Assembly: GCA_035275105.1 (NCBI GenBank)
Contig: DATENL010000337.1
Coordinates: forward strand, 1 to 5,154
Direction of reading: 5' to 3'
Source: AC-37 sp035275105
GTDB lineage: Bacteria > Actinomycetota > Thermoleophilia > Solirubrobacterales > Thermoleophilaceae
DNA length: 5,154 nt
Position numbers and translations under genes: made by a program. The notes beneath the pieces are model-generated. The model was not told the DNA's origin and did no database searches. It saw only the letters and a list, made by a program, of their open reading frames with translations. This document shows positions 4,720 to 5,154 of the stretch, one piece after another. The first letter of the stretch is position 1. Each line of letters starts with the position of its first letter.

Positions 4720-5154
4720 GTGAAGCCCACGCGCGACAGGTCAGGTCTGCTCGGCCGCGTTCGCGGCGAACGCCGGAGCGCCCGCGAGCGTGACGAGGCG
4801 GAGCGGGGGCACGGCCCCCCGATCGAGGACTTCGTGATCATCACGGGCTTCTCGGGAGCCGGGAAGTCGCAGGCGATGGCGTGCTTCGAGGACGCCGGCT
4901 ACTTCTGCGTGGACAACCTCCCGCCCGAGATGATCAGCTCGCTGTCCGAGCTGTTCGCGCACGAGGGGAGCAAGGTCGAGCGCGCCGCGGTGGCGTCCGA
5001 CGTGCGCGGCGGCGAGTACTTCGACGGGCTCGTCCGCGTGCTCGCCGACCTCGATGCGGCGGGCCTGCCGTACCGGGTGCTCTACCTCGAGGCCGACGAG
5101 GGCGCGCTCATCAACCGCTTCAAGGAGACTCGCCGCCGCCACCCGCTCGCTGAC
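4720..5154 (+). CDS. rapZ: RapZ (YvcJ) family P-loop nucleotide-binding protein, 3'-truncated by window edge
   Basis: RapZ binds and hydrolyses nucleotides. In E. coli it delivers the GlmZ small RNA to RNase E to control amino-sugar synthesis; in Gram-positives (YvcJ) its role is less clear. Counted from GTG 4720, the visible 145 residues show Walker A GFSGAGKS (43-50), the family hallmark GYFCVDNLPPE (60-70), SDVRGG (93-98) and RRRHPLAD at the right edge. About half of a usual 280-300-residue protein is present. No ATG exists in frame before the P-loop. GTG 4720, 12 bases after the uvrC stop, gives a basic, low-complexity N-terminus with slightly weaker codon bias and no good Shine-Dalgarno. 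GTG 4834 has GAGGA four bases upstream but removes the IEDF residues that I believe relatives share. I chose 4720 with low confidence in the start. It is probably cotranscribed with uvrC, and a yvcK-like gene and whiA are the usual next genes. Confidence 0.92.
   Translation, partial: MKPTRDRSGLLGRVRGERRSARERDEAERGHGPPIEDFVIITGFSGAGKSQAMACFEDAGYFCVDNLPPEMISSLSELFAHEGSKVERAAVASDVRGGEYFDGLVRVLADLDAAGLPYRVLYLEADEGALINRFKETRRRHPLAD
4757..4773 (+). repeat. Inverted repeat in uvrC-rapZ junction
   Basis: GCGTTCGC and GCGAACGC form a perfect 8-base inverted repeat around a single G. In RNA this would give a 6-bp stem with a 5-base GCGGC loop. It begins 50 bases after the uvrC stop. If rapZ starts at 4834 this is an intercistronic RNA hairpin; if it starts at 4720 it is inside the coding region. 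No T-run follows. Confidence 0.4.
4805..4819 (+). repeat. GC hairpin just upstream of the second possible rapZ start
   Basis: GGGGGC-ACG-GCCCCC is a perfect 6-bp stem with a 3-base loop. It ends 5 bases before GAGGA (4825-4829), the Shine-Dalgarno-like sequence of GTG 4834. It has no U-tract, so it is not a classical terminator. It could affect ribosome access or mRNA stability if rapZ uses GTG 4834; otherwise it simply encodes Arg-Gly-His-Gly-Pro-Pro. Confidence 0.4.
4825..4829 (+). promoter_or_regulatory. Possible ribosome binding site for alternative rapZ start GTG 4834
   Basis: GAGGA lies 4 bases before GTG 4834, which would give a protein beginning with the residues IITGFSGAGKS after the start Met. 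This is a better Shine-Dalgarno than anything before GTG 4720. The same bases encode Glu-Asp if the longer form is used, so the match may be incidental. Confidence 0.3.

Noticed and set aside
3303..4793. 496-codon plus-strand frame overlapping uvrC
   Set aside because: The product is Arg/Pro/Gly/Ala-rich with no domain and lies inside uvrC in another frame.
4741..5142. Minus-strand open frame opposite rapZ
   Set aside because: It lies opposite a clear RapZ P-loop and hallmark motifs and has no motif of its own.

Overview
This is an ordinary-looking stretch of chromosome from a very GC-rich bacterium. It holds five protein genes packed tightly together, with no RNA gene, mobile element or CRISPR array that I can see. 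Codon third positions are almost all G or C. The UvrC and RapZ proteins look actinobacterial, and their wording suggests the class Thermoleophilia (Solirubrobacterales-like). The uvrC-rapZ gene order also fits Actinobacteriota. The taxonomic call is inference from recalled protein sequences and was not searched.

Layout from left to right. (1) The 3' part of a membrane sensor histidine kinase gene (+) enters from the left edge and ends at 1255. (2) It overlaps by 8 bases a small arsenate-reductase-family gene (+, 1248-1658). (3) A 138-base convergent gap (1659-1796) holds two perfect palindromes and no gene. (4) An NAD(P)-dependent extended short-chain dehydrogenase/epimerase gene lies on the minus strand (1797-2777). 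(5) uvrC (+, to 4707) is divergent from it, and the two 5' ends overlap by up to 44 bases. (6) rapZ (+) follows uvrC in the same reading frame after a single TAG and runs off the right edge.

Functionally there are two transcription units on the plus strand: kinase-arsC, probably preceded by a response regulator off the left edge, and uvrC-rapZ. In Actinobacteriota the latter usually continues with a yvcK-like gene and whiA. The dehydrogenase is a lone minus-strand gene between them. UvrC is the dual-incision nuclease of nucleotide excision repair. RapZ is a P-loop nucleotide-binding protein linked in other bacteria to amino-sugar or cell-envelope regulation. The kinase is a signal-transduction protein of unknown stimulus.

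I did not find a previously undescribed system. The points most worth a second look are the start sites of uvrC and rapZ, neither of which has a clean conventional start. Next come the inverted repeats in the uvrC-rapZ junction, and an ArsC-like protein that keeps the catalytic Cys and three Arg residues but has altered residues next to the active cysteine.
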